A stretch of 64,000 nt of DNA from Deinococcus taeanensis (lineage in GTDB: Bacteria; Deinococcota; Deinococci; Deinococcales; Deinococcaceae): positions 1,763,001 to 1,827,000 of the forward strand of contig NZ_CP083455.1 in assembly GCF_020229735.1 (NCBI RefSeq), given 5' to 3'. The position numbers and the translations under genes were made by a program. Shown here one piece after another: positions 1 through 8,608 of this stretch (positions are counted from its first letter, which is position 1; each line of letters begins with the position of its first letter). The notes below the pieces were generated by a model. The model saw nothing but the letters and a program-made list of their open reading frames with translations. It did not search any database and had not been told where the DNA came from.

Positions 1-90
1 GTGGCCGCGCCGGGCGCGCCGACTCTGCTACATTGAACGCATGATGTCCGTGTGTTGCCTCCCCTAGCGGTCGCGCAGCCCACGGCCTGT

Positions 91-125
91 GACCGCGCCC
101 TCCTCTGTGTGGCGCGGTCTTTTTG
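91..125 (+). terminator. Intrinsic terminator or attenuator upstream of cysS
   Basis: A perfect 9-bp GC-rich stem (91-99 with 111-119) is followed by five T residues at 120-124. It ends 27 nt before the cysS start. The segment GCGGTC at 67-72 can pair with GACCGC at 91-96, which would disrupt the left arm, so an antiterminator fold is possible. It may simply terminate a gene left of the window. No T-box consensus was seen. Confidence 0.7.
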
Positions 126-151
126 TGTTTCAGCGTGTTCAAGGAGACTTC

Positions 152-1621
152 ATGACCCAGCGCCAACCGGACCCGAATATCGTGCTGTACGACACCCTGC
201 AACGCCAGAAGGTTCCTTTCGTGCCGGCCACCCCCGGGCGGGTCGGCATGTACCTGTGCGGACCCACCGTGTACAGCGACGCGCACCTGGGCCACGCGAA
301 GAAGGAAGTGGCGTTCGACGTGATCCGCCGGGCGTTCACGCACCTCGGGTACCAGGTGCGGTACGTGGCGAACATCACCGACGTGGGGCACCTGCAGAAC
401 GACTCCGACGACGGCGAGGACAAGATGCTGGCCCGCGCGCGGCTGGAGCAGCTGGAACCCATGGAGGTCGCGGACAAGTACCTGTGGTCGTTCGTGAAGG
501 ACATGGAAGCCCTGAACGTCCTGAAGCCGAGCATCAACCCGCGCGCGACCGGGCACATTCTTGAGCAGATCCGCCTGATTGAGGAACTGATCGAACGCGG
601 GCACGCGTACGAGTCGCGCGGCAGCGTGTATTTCGACGTGCGGTCCTGGCCGGAGTACGGCAAGCTGTCCGGTCGCCGTCTGGACGACCAGGAGGAAGGC
701 ACGCGGGAGGCGGTCCGGGAAGAGAAACGCGACCCGCGCGACTTCGCGCTGTGGAAGAACGCCGAACCCGGCCACATCATGCGCTGGGAGTCCCCGTGGG
801 GCGTGGGCTTTCCCGGGTGGCACATCGAGTGCAGCGCCATGAGCCTGAAGTACCTGGGCGAAGGGTTCGACATTCACGGCGGCGGCCTCGACCTGCAGTT
901 CCCGCACCACGAGGCGGAGATCGCGCAGGCCGAAGCGGCCGGGCACGCGTTCGCGCGCTACTGGATGCACAACAACATGCTGACCATCGGCGGCGAGAAG
1001 ATGAGCAAAAGCAAGGGGAACTTCCTGACCATTCAGGATGTCCTGACGCAGCACGACCCCATGGTGGTGCGCTTTCTGCTGGTCGGCAGTCACTACCGGT
1101 CCATTACCGAGTTCAGCGACGCCGCCTTTGAAAGTGCCCGCAGCGGCTACCGCCGCCTGACTGAAGCGCTCCACGAAACCGAACGTCGCCTGCCAGCCGC
1201 GCCGGCCGGGCAGGACGCCGCGCTCGACGCGAGGGTGGCAGCCCACACCGAGGCCTTCGAGGAGGCGCTGCGCGACGATTTCAACACGCCCAAGGCTGTG
1301 GCGGCCCTGTTCGGCCTGACCACCGACATCAACGCGGCCCTGAATGCCGGCGCGGTGCCGCGCGGCACCCTCGAGCGCACGCGGGACGCCTTCCGCACCC
1401 TGGGCGGGAACGTGCTGGGGCTCTTCGCGGAAACCGGCGCCCCCGCCCGCGGTCAGGACGACACGCAGGTGGTCAGCGCCCTGATGGACCTCGTGCTCAA
1501 GGCCCGGCAGAATTATCGGCTGAACAAGCAGTACGCGCAGGCCGACGAGCTGCGCGACACACTCACACGGGTGGGCGTAACGGTCGAGGACACCAAGGAC
1601 GGACCACGCTGGAGACGCTGA
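152..1621 (+). CDS. cysS: Cysteinyl-tRNA synthetase
   Basis: Class I aminoacyl-tRNA synthetase that charges tRNA-Cys with cysteine in the cytoplasm. The protein has 489 residues, close to the family norm. The zinc/cysteine-site motif LCGPTVY lies near residue 36, the HIGH-type signature appears as HLGH at about 45-48, and KMSKS is near 283-287. FPHHEAE and IECSAM supply further zinc ligands. The ATG at 152 was chosen because AAGGAG lies at 141-146 and the protein then begins close to the conserved core; the frame is open upstream to 89, but that would run through the terminator hairpin. A possible attenuator precedes it. Nothing unusual in the catalytic motifs. Confidence 0.97.
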   Translation: MTQRQPDPNIVLYDTLQRQKVPFVPATPGRVGMYLCGPTVYSDAHLGHAKKEVAFDVIRRAFTHLGYQVRYVANITDVGHLQNDSDDGEDKMLARARLEQLEPMEVADKYLWSFVKDMEALNVLKPSINPRATGHILEQIRLIEELIERGHAYESRGSVYFDVRSWPEYGKLSGRRLDDQEEGTREAVREEKRDPRDFALWKNAEPGHIMRWESPWGVGFPGWHIECSAMSLKYLGEGFDIHGGGLDLQFPHHEAEIAQAEAAGHAFARYWMHNNMLTIGGEKMSKSKGNFLTIQDVLTQHDPMVVRFLLVGSHYRSITEFSDAAFESARSGYRRLTEALHETERRLPAAPAGQDAALDARVAAHTEAFEEALRDDFNTPKAVAALFGLTTDINAALNAGAVPRGTLERTRDAFRTLGGNVLGLFAETGAPARGQDDTQVVSALMDLVLKARQNYRLNKQYAQADELRDTLTRVGVTVEDTKDGPRWRR

Positions 1622-1769
1622 ACCCCCCCTAACCTCAAGATTCAGGGGGCCTGAATGAGCCGTGCATGACAGAAGCGACCGCATCCGCCTGACCGGACTG
1701 TCAGCTTTTCACCGGCCCTGAGTCCTACCATGACGGTGAGTGGTGAATCCACCCTCATTCTTCCCTCCG

Positions 1770-1806
1770 CGGACACGCCACCTCCCCCCCTGGGCGTGTC
1801 CGTTTC
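1770..1806 (+). terminator. Hairpin terminator between cysS and the DUF697 gene
   Basis: Left arm 1770-1779 pairs perfectly over 10 bp with 1793-1802, and the tail is TTTCC. It lies 150 bp after the cysS stop and 64 bp before the next promoter box. The T tract is weak. Confidence 0.5.
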
Positions 1807-1863
1807 CTGTGTCCATGTCGTAAACGTAAACGGAGGCCCACACCGGCCCCAAAGTGGGGGCAG

Positions 1864-1869
1864 TACACT
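1864..1869 (+). promoter_or_regulatory. -10 box TACACT, leaderless start of the DUF697 gene
   Basis: TACACT ends 6 nt before the ATG at 1876. Transcription would therefore begin at or next to the start codon, and no Shine-Dalgarno sequence is present. Confidence 0.5.
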
Positions 1870-1875
1870 CCCAGC

Positions 1876-2436
1876 ATGCTGCCTCCCCTCGTCAAACAGG
1901 TGCTGGACAACTTTAATTTCGACGTCGACCCTGCCCTCAGCCCGGAGGAGAACGTCGAGGAAGTCATCAAAAGTGCGGCCCTGCTGTCCGGCGCCATCAG
2001 CGTCGAACCGATTCCGTTCGCGGACATCCTCCTGATTACACCCGTTCAGGCCAAGATGGTTCTGCACATCGGCAAGATCTACGGGCATGACATCAGCAGT
2101 GAACGCGCCCTGGAAATCGCGCGGGAACTGGGCGTTACGGTCGCGTACGGCGTCGCCGCGCGGCAGGTCATGCGCGGACTGGCAAAACTGGCCCTCCCAC
2201 TGATCGGGGGGCTGATTACCGCGCCGGCCGTGTACGGCTGGACGTTCGCCCTGGGCCGCCTCGCGCAGAACCACTTCGAAAGGCGCGCTCAGGGCCTGCC
2301 CAGCAGCCGCCAGCAGCAGGTGCAGGTGGTGCAGGAAGCCAAAAAGGACGCCCGGCGCGTTCTGCCAGGCGCGCAGGACTTCAGTGACCTCGCCTCCGAA
2401 CTCCGCCGACGCGCTGAACAGAAAAACCAGCCTTAA
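1876..2436 (+). CDS. DUF697-type (YcjF-like) membrane-associated protein
   Basis: A 186-residue protein of unknown role. The core around residues 48-70 ([19 protein letters not shown]) resembles the DUF697/YcjF family, whose members often accompany GTPases. A hydrophobic stretch at about 103-125 is likely one or two membrane segments, and the C-terminus is polar and rich in Gln, Lys and Arg. No GTPase gene is adjacent here. The gene stands alone: a terminator precedes it and a good terminator follows. The ATG is supported by a -10 box 6 nt upstream and the absence of a ribosome site, indicating a leaderless mRNA. The family call rests on motif resemblance only. Confidence 0.75.
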   Translation: MLPPLVKQVLDNFNFDVDPALSPEENVEEVIKSAALLSGAISVEPIPFADILLITPVQAKMVLHIGKIYGHDISSERALEIARELGVTVAYGVAARQVMRGLAKLALPLIGGLITAPAVYGWTFALGRLAQNHFERRAQGLPSSRQQQVQVVQEAKKDARRVLPGAQDFSDLASELRRRAEQKNQP

Positions 2437-2468
2437 CCTCAAGACCTGAAGCGGTAACAACCAGAAGC

Positions 2469-2510
2469 AGAAGGGGCCCCCAGGCAGGAGATGTCTGGGC
2501 GCCCCCTTTC
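2469..2510 (+). terminator. Intrinsic terminator after the DUF697 gene
   Basis: AAGGGGC pairs with GCCCCCTT over 2471-2509, with an inner CCCAG/CTGGG stem and a short T run. Confidence 0.7.
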
Positions 2511-2996
2511 GTCTGTAGGAGCGAAGATTTCATGGGGCAACGCTGAGGAGTGTCGCTCCGTTTTCTGTCGTGCTGGGAGGTGTCTTGGGGCCGCCGGGCC
2601 TGATGTCGGGCGCTGGTCTACAGTGTGCGCCCGCAGAGGCCTGCCGTACCGGTGCACCTGGGGGCAGCGGTCACTGTCCTGGACCATCCTGTCCAGCGCC
2701 GACGTCCGCAAGAAGAATGGCGAGGACCGTGGGCGTGGACAACCCGCTTGCTCCTGTGAACGCAGGGGGTGGGGTTAAGACGCGGCCTCGGCTCCTACGC
2801 GGCACGGAAAGGACTGAATGACCGGCTGTCAGAAGGCCGTAATAAATTCTTTATTATCTTCTAATCGTTCTTAGTCCTGATGAAGCGGTGCGCCAGCTGT
2901 GAGCTTCGCGGGACACCACCGACAGACGTCAGTTCCCAGTGCGTGCCGTGAACCTGGGCGCTTCGCCCCTTTGTTGCTGCTCAGGAGACACCCCGC
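2511..2996. other. Intergenic region upstream of the surface-protein cluster
   Basis: No convincing gene was found. Short open frames here are compositionally unconvincing. The region ends with an AT-rich patch (about 2838-2880) that contrasts with the surrounding GC-rich DNA and probably holds the promoter and operator for the downstream cluster, leaving a leader of about 120 nt. Confidence 0.5.
2840..2856. repeat. AT-rich 17-bp palindrome
   Basis: TAATAAA at 2840-2846 and TTTATTA at 2850-2856 are perfect inverted copies around TTC. It sits 140 bp before the first surface-protein gene, where an operator would be expected. It has no T tract or GC stem and so is not a terminator. Confidence 0.5.
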
Positions 2997-3497
2997 ATGC
3001 TCAGACGATCCACCCTTCCATTTCTCTTTGTGTTGACGGGTCTGACGGTCGCCCAGACGGCCGCCCCACTGGTCCTGCGCCTGGAGCAGGCCCTGGTTGA
3101 AACCGTACAGACGGGTGACAAGGTCACTGAGCGGCGTCAACCGGCCCCAGTCACGGTCCAGCCTGGCAACGTCCTTGAACAGACCGTGACCGCCACCAAC
3201 ACCACCCGCCGCACCCTGCGCGGTGTGGCGGTGAACCTTCCCGTCCCGGCCGGCACCACGTTCACCGGCGACGCGGTACTTGGCAGCGCCCGCTGGACGG
3301 CAACCTTCAGCGCGGACGGAGGCCGCACCTACGCCAGGGCGCCCCTGACCGAACGTCTCACCGTCACTGAGAACGGCCGCGCCATGACCAAGGACGTCGT
3401 GATCCCCCCGACGCGCTACACCAACGCGCGCTGGACGATCACCACCATGAACCCGGACGAAACGCTGAAGTTCAGTCTTCGCGTGAAAGTCAAATAA
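2997..3497 (+). CDS. Small secreted DUF11-like protein, first gene of the surface cluster
   Basis: A 166-residue protein with a signal peptide (basic start, hydrophobic core, cleavage near VAQT at residue 20). The mature part resembles a single DUF11-type beta-sandwich: VTVQPGNVLEQTVTATN followed by NLPVPAGTTF, the usual motif for a conserved repeat about degrading bonds between Thr/Asn-rich strands. It ends in LRVKVK, much like two later cluster proteins. AGGAGA lies about 10 nt upstream of the ATG. The next gene begins 12 nt after its stop, so the two are very likely co-transcribed. Function unknown; a structural or chaperone-like surface subunit is an inference. Confidence 0.75.
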   Translation: MLRRSTLPFLFVLTGLTVAQTAAPLVLRLEQALVETVQTGDKVTERRQPAPVTVQPGNVLEQTVTATNTTRRTLRGVAVNLPVPAGTTFTGDAVLGSARWTATFSADGGRTYARAPLTERLTVTENGRAMTKDVVIPPTRYTNARWTITTMNPDETLKFSLRVKVK

Positions 3498-3509
3498 ACC
3501 CGAGGTGTT

Positions 3510-5759
3510 ATGAACAGAACTTCGTCCCTGCTGGCCCTTATGACCGCACTTTCCGTCGGCGCTGCGCACGCCCTCGTAGCTCAGCCCGTCGCCCCCAGCA
3601 CGCCCACCGCCGCTGGGACGCTGATCACGAACACAGCCACCGCTACATTCAACGATGAAACGAACACGCCCGTCCCAGGGCCGAACGGCGGGCCGCCCTC
3701 CACCTCCAATACGGTAACGTCAACCGTGCAGGCTGTTCCAGCCTTCACCATCACCCCCAACACGGTGGACCGCACGCCTGTCAGCGCCATTCCCGGGGCG
3801 TACGTGACGTTCAACAAGTACACCCTCGCGAACACTGGGAACGTGAATGGTGACAGCTACGCCGTCAACAGCGGCGCCCTGGATCTGACCACCATCAGTG
3901 GAAAAACCGTTCAGACGCCCGGCACGGTGTACTACTTCACGCACCAGCCCGCTGGACCGGAACTGACGAGTCCGGGGACGAATGGCGGCCAGACCAGCCT
4001 GTCATTCACGAACGTGGATCCCGGCAGCACCAAGGACTTCTGGGTGGTGTACCAGATTCCGACGACTGCCACCGACGGCAGCGTGTACTCCAGCAACCCG
4101 GTCGGGCACCGCAACACGAACACCAGCATCCCGAACAACGTTACTGACGGCAGCGCCCCGGACGACACGAACAACCAGAACGAAGCCAACATCACCCGTA
4201 ACGATTCCTTCAGCGTCGGCCCGAACGGGTTCGCTCCCGGGAACGCCCCGGCCGGCACGCAGGACACCACCACCAGCCCCGGCTACACCATTGTTGCGAG
4301 TGGCGACAACCAGACCGGCACCGTGAACGTCAACGCCGGCCAGACGACCCTGACGTTCACCGAAACCCTTCAGAACACCGGCTCCCGCACGGACAGCTAC
4401 GCGCTGGCCACGAAACTCAGCGGCTTCCCTGCCGGCACCACCGTGAAGTACTACCTGAGCGGCACGGAACTGACCAGCGCCACCGGCATCACCATTGACG
4501 GGACGAGCTACCCGGCGGTCACGAACGTGGCTGCCGGCGCCACCGTGAACTTCACGGTACAGCTCACGCTCGGCTCCGTGACTGCGCCCATTACCACCAC
4601 ACCCGTCGCGACCGTGCAGGTCACGTCACAGAACTCCACGGCCGCCGCCGGCGGCGCGGGCGGCCTGAAAGGCACACCTGACACCACCACCGACACCCTC
4701 AACGTCCGCGCCGCCGCATTCGGCGATTACCTGGGCAACGTGCTCAGCACCACCCCCACCCAGGCGCAGAACGTCACGCCCAGCACCAGCGGCCCAACAG
4801 ACGTCAAGTACACCATGGCCGTGTCCAACTTCGGGACAATCACTGAAACCTACGTGCCCACCACGGCGGGCACCACCATCAACCAGGTGGTAATCCCGGT
4901 TGTTACCAGCACCGGCAGTGTCAACGCCACCCCCACCCCCACTCCGGTGCGCTTCTACCTGGCGGACGTGAACGGAGAACCCACCGGCCCCGAGCTGAAC
5001 AGCACCAACCCCCTGAGTGTGCCTGCCAGCAGCACGGTGACCGTGATCGGTGTCGTCAGCGTACCCAGTACCGCCGCCGCCATGAACACGCCCCTGTCGT
5101 TCGTGCAGCAGCTCCTGTCCAGCACGGCTTCACCGACCGGTGTTCCTGCCGGAACGGCCGTCACGACCCTCACGGACGGGACCTACACGATCAGCGGCAC
5201 CACATATGGCGTCCCGAACTCCGACCAGTTCACGGTGAAGTCCTCCGGTACCCTCCAGATGAGCGGCCCGGCTGGCACAGGCAAAACGGTGGTGAACTGC
5301 GGCAAGCTACTCACCGACTGCGCAACCGCCAACACGGAAGTCACCACCAACGACGTGAAGCCGGGCGACTACCTGAAGTACACCATCCGCGCGAAGAACA
5401 CCCGCAACGGCGCGGTGAACACCGTAATTCTGCAGGACATCCTGAACGCCAACGTGAACTTCGTCAGCCTGAATGCAGCCCTGCTTGACGGCCTGGGCAG
5501 CACGGTCACCGGCTTGCCGGCGAACTTCGCCTACCGCTACGCCGCTGCCGGAAGCAGCGTCGGCACGGCCGCCTGGGCTCAGCTGGGCACCGGCTTCTCG
5601 AACAGCTTCGACACCACGGGCGCACCCATGGTCGTCAGCGCCGGTTCCACGTTGCAGATCGCCGTGGACAGTGCCAACGCCCAGAACGTCATCGACACGG
5701 ACGATACCGTCAGTGCCATGCACACGGTGGTCGTTACCATCATCGTCCGCGTCAAATGA
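3510..5759 (+). CDS. Secreted DUF11-repeat surface protein (749 aa)
   Basis: The signal peptide covers about residues 1-22 (ending AHA). The mature protein is rich in Thr, Asn, Ser and Gly, has few charged residues and is almost free of Lys, as in extended extracellular beta-repeat proteins. A DUF11-like unit is clearest near the C-terminus (DVKPGDYLKYTIRAKN then LQDILNANVNF), and the protein ends TIIVRVK. A ribosome site GAGGTG lies at 3501-3506. A hairpin begins five bases after the stop codon, which may lower expression of the genes downstream relative to this one. Likely a structural surface component; no enzyme motif was seen. Confidence 0.8.
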   Translation: MNRTSSLLALMTALSVGAAHALVAQPVAPSTPTAAGTLITNTATATFNDETNTPVPGPNGGPPSTSNTVTSTVQAVPAFTITPNTVDRTPVSAIPGAYVTFNKYTLANTGNVNGDSYAVNSGALDLTTISGKTVQTPGTVYYFTHQPAGPELTSPGTNGGQTSLSFTNVDPGSTKDFWVVYQIPTTATDGSVYSSNPVGHRNTNTSIPNNVTDGSAPDDTNNQNEANITRNDSFSVGPNGFAPGNAPAGTQDTTTSPGYTIVASGDNQTGTVNVNAGQTTLTFTETLQNTGSRTDSYALATKLSGFPAGTTVKYYLSGTELTSATGITIDGTSYPAVTNVAAGATVNFTVQLTLGSVTAPITTTPVATVQVTSQNSTAAAGGAGGLKGTPDTTTDTLNVRAAAFGDYLGNVLSTTPTQAQNVTPSTSGPTDVKYTMAVSNFGTITETYVPTTAGTTINQVVIPVVTSTGSVNATPTPTPVRFYLADVNGEPTGPELNSTNPLSVPASSTVTVIGVVSVPSTAAAMNTPLSFVQQLLSSTASPTGVPAGTAVTTLTDGTYTISGTTYGVPNSDQFTVKSSGTLQMSGPAGTGKTVVNCGKLLTDCATANTEVTTNDVKPGDYLKYTIRAKNTRNGAVNTVILQDILNANVNFVSLNAALLDGLGSTVTGLPANFAYRYAAAGSSVGTAAWAQLGTGFSNSFDTTGAPMVVSAGSTLQIAVDSANAQNVIDTDDTVSAMHTVVVTIIVRVK

Positions 5760-5763
5760 ACCG

Positions 5764-5805
5764 CACGCCGGACCTTCCGTTTCACCCGGGGGTCCGGCGT
5801 CTTTC
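5764..5805 (+). terminator. Intra-cluster terminator hairpin
   Basis: ACGCCGGACC at 5764-5773 pairs perfectly with GGTCCGGCGT at 5791-5800, followed by CTTTCG. It lies between two co-directional surface genes, so it is probably a partial terminator or an mRNA-stabilising 3' end. It also argues that the next gene starts after it, not at the overlapping ATG at 5756. Confidence 0.7.
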
Positions 5806-5836
5806 GCTCCGCGGCCTGTCTGCCCCAGGAGGCTTC

Positions 5837-8608
5837 GTGCACCGTTCACCACTCCTCACCGCCCTGCTCACGTTGCTTCCACTGATGGCGGGCGCCAGCG
5901 CCGCGACCCTTACGCCCGCTGGCACCATCATCCAGAACCAGGCGACGGGCACGGTCCGCACCGACGACCCGGCCGACGGCACGCTGCACAGCGTGTCTAA
6001 CGCCGTGCAGTCCACGGTGGCGTCTGTCTGCAGTGTGTCGCTGCTTCCGAACGGCAGCGTCACCTCTCCCGCCCAGACCCAGACGGTTCGGGTGGGGGAC
6101 ACCGCGACGTACTGGGCAACCGTTACGAACGCCGGGAACGACACCTTCACCTTTCCGCTGTCGTGGCAGCCGGTGTCCGGCGTGACCCCGGCTGCCAGCA
6201 GTGTGAAGTTCTTCCAGGACCTCAACGGCAACCGGGCGCTGGACAGCGGTGAGCCTGAGATCAGCAGCCTGACGCTCGCGCAGGACAGGACCGTGAACGT
6301 CCTGATGATCGTGGCCGCAACGGCCGCGATGATCGGGGAGGCAGACTTTGCGCCGGTGACCGCCTGCGCGGAGGGAATCCCTGACGCGGACAACGTGGTT
6401 CACCTGAAAGTCACCGGCGAAGCGCACCTGCTGTTCACGAAGAGCATGACGCCCGCCGCGTTGCAGCCCGGCGCGGCGAACACCGTGACCCTTGACGTTG
6501 CCAACACTGGCGACATCACCTCCGACGCGGTGGTCATCGAGGACCTGCTGGGCACGCAGGCGCTCTCCAGTCTCAGCTTTGAGCCGGGCAGTGTCAACGT
6601 GCCCGGTGGCCGCCTCACCTACACCAGCGACGGCACAACCTGGACCGACACGCCCGGAAACGCCGTGACCGGGCTGCGCTGGACGCTTCCGCAGGGGGTG
6701 CCCGCCCACGGCAGCAGCCGACTGACGTTCCGCCTGCGCGCCGCCGCCACGGCTGCTCCCGGCCTGCGCACCAACACCGCGACGCTGACTCCTGTCTCGC
6801 CGGACCTGCACACCCCCACCGGCGCCGCCGCAGACGCAACCGCCACACTCAACGTCGCGGCTGCCCCGGCCCTCGCGCTGGGCCCGGTCGGGAACCCCGG
6901 CGCGCCGGAGCTCAGTGAGCAGGACACCCAGCGCCGTCAGGGCGTGGTGACCGGTCAACTCGTCTGTTTCACGCACACCCTGCTCAATTCCGGGAATGTC
7001 AGTGACCTCGTCTCGCTGACGCCCACGGTTGCCGGCGGTCTGGCAGACATCACCCTGCTGAACGCCCAGGGCACCGCCCTGCAGCAACCGCTGACCCTGA
7101 CGGCCGGGCAGAGCGTGAACGTGCAGGTCTGCGTCACGCCCCGCAGCGCCGGCCAGGTCACCCTCACCCTCACGGCGTCCTCCAGCGCAGGCGCGGAACC
7201 CAACCAGACTGTGGACGTGATCAGCGGCATCCTCGACCAGGGCCCCACCCTGTCCAAGACCGTCACGCCAACCGGCACCGTGTCGACCGGGCACACCCTG
7301 ACCTTCACCCTCAGCGTCACCAACCCGTACCCGTTCCCGCTGACGAACGTGACGGTCACCGACACCCTCACCGCGAGCCTCGCGCTGGCCAGCGCCACCG
7401 GCACACCCAGCGTCGACGGCCCCACCCTCACCTGGCACGCGGGCACGCTCGCGCCCGCCGAAACCGTGTCGTACACCGTCACGGCCCGCGTGGCAACCAC
7501 CGCCCCGGACGACCAGGCCATCACGAACTGCTTCACCTTCACCAGCGACCAGCACCCGCAGGCGGTCACGTCGCCCTGCACGAGCAGCCCGGTGTGGAGC
7601 GCGGCGCTGTTCATGCAGAAGACCGCGCAGCCCCAGCAGGTCACGGTCGGCGGGCGACTCACCTACACGCTCACCGCAAAGAACACCTCTGCGACCGCCA
7701 GCATGGTGAACCTCACGGTCATGGACGCCCTGCCCGCCACGCTGGAGTACGTGCCCGGCACGTCCCGCATCGCCGGGCAAAGCGTTCCCGATCCTGCCGT
7801 GCAGAACGGAGCGCTCGTCTGGGCGGTGCCGGAACTCGCTGCCGGGCAGCAGGTGACGATCACCTTCGACACGCGCGTCCTGCCGGGCGCTCCGGCCGAC
7901 CTGGTGAACACCGTGACCGCACAGGCCCAGGGCCTGAACCTGGGCAGCGTTATCGTCAACGCCAACACCGCCACGGCCCACACCAAAATCCAGGCAACCG
8001 TCTTCGACGTGTACGGCGACCTGATCGGCCGCGTGTTCGTCGACCGGAACCTCAACCGCCGCTACGAGCCCGGCACGGACCAGCCCGTCGGCAACGCCCG
8101 CATCGTGCTCTCCACCGGCCGGACAGTGGTGACGGACGCCACCGGCCTGTACCACGTCGCGCGCCTCGAAGGACCCGTCGCGCTGCGCCTCGACCCGAAC
8201 AGCGTGCCTTACACGCCGCTGAGCGTCCCGCAGGACGGCGGCCTGAACGGCTCCAGACTCGTGGTCGTGAGCGGCCTGACCAGCGCCGACTTCCCCCTCA
8301 CCCCGCTGACTGCGACGCTCGGCGCCACCCGCGACACACGCCTCACGCAGGGCCCCCTCACCGTGGACAAGCACGTGACGGCCAACCCCGACGGAAGCTA
8401 CGCCGTCTCCCTGACCCTCACCACCCAGGTGGACCTCGCCGCCTTCACGCTCACTGACCCCCTGCCCACCGGCGCCACCCTCACCGAAGGCACGAGCACC
8501 CTGGATGTCACCGCATTGAATGCCGGGACCACCCACGTCACCTACCGCTTCACTGTCCCTGGCACCCCCGCCGTCACCGATCCAACCGTTCACTGGAGGA
8601 CCCCATGA
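5837..8608 (+). CDS. Secreted DUF11/SdrD-B-repeat surface protein (923 aa)
   Basis: The GTG at 5837 is preferred over the in-frame ATG at 5756. A strong AGGAGG sits at 5827-5832, a classical signal peptide begins at once (HRSPLLTALL, cleavage near GASA), and the longer form would be translated through the terminator hairpin. Several DUF11-type repeats follow; two clear ones start near residues 468 (LSKTVTPTG) and 592 (MQKTAQPQQ), each with the LTNVTVTDTL-like motif. A Cna-B/SdrD-B-like module with RVFVDRNLNRRYEPG and DATGLYHVARLEG lies at about 730-800. A final partial DUF11-like domain ends at the stop, which overlaps the next ATG by 4 nt. Probably an exported structural partner of the barrel protein encoded next. 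Confidence 0.8.
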   Translation: MHRSPLLTALLTLLPLMAGASAATLTPAGTIIQNQATGTVRTDDPADGTLHSVSNAVQSTVASVCSVSLLPNGSVTSPAQTQTVRVGDTATYWATVTNAGNDTFTFPLSWQPVSGVTPAASSVKFFQDLNGNRALDSGEPEISSLTLAQDRTVNVLMIVAATAAMIGEADFAPVTACAEGIPDADNVVHLKVTGEAHLLFTKSMTPAALQPGAANTVTLDVANTGDITSDAVVIEDLLGTQALSSLSFEPGSVNVPGGRLTYTSDGTTWTDTPGNAVTGLRWTLPQGVPAHGSSRLTFRLRAAATAAPGLRTNTATLTPVSPDLHTPTGAAADATATLNVAAAPALALGPVGNPGAPELSEQDTQRRQGVVTGQLVCFTHTLLNSGNVSDLVSLTPTVAGGLADITLLNAQGTALQQPLTLTAGQSVNVQVCVTPRSAGQVTLTLTASSSAGAEPNQTVDVISGILDQGPTLSKTVTPTGTVSTGHTLTFTLSVTNPYPFPLTNVTVTDTLTASLALASATGTPSVDGPTLTWHAGTLAPAETVSYTVTARVATTAPDDQAITNCFTFTSDQHPQAVTSPCTSSPVWSAALFMQKTAQPQQVTVGGRLTYTLTAKNTSATASMVNLTVMDALPATLEYVPGTSRIAGQSVPDPAVQNGALVWAVPELAAGQQVTITFDTRVLPGAPADLVNTVTAQAQGLNLGSVIVNANTATAHTKIQATVFDVYGDLIGRVFVDRNLNRRYEPGTDQPVGNARIVLSTGRTVVTDATGLYHVARLEGPVALRLDPNSVPYTPLSVPQDGGLNGSRLVVVSGLTSADFPLTPLTATLGATRDTRLTQGPLTVDKHVTANPDGSYAVSLTLTTQVDLAAFTLTDPLPTGATLTEGTSTLDVTALNAGTTHVTYRFTVPGTPAVTDPTVHWRTP

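Noticed and set aside
2491..2821. Short open frames after the DUF697 gene
   Set aside because: They begin inside the terminator or overlap in several frames without ribosome sites; composition is that of non-coding GC-rich DNA.
5846..8593. Very long open frame (about 915 codons) antisense to the DUF11/SdrD-B gene
   Set aside because: High GC leaves antisense frames open. The sequence is Gly/Arg/Val-rich and has no family motif, while the plus strand has a signal peptide and repeats.
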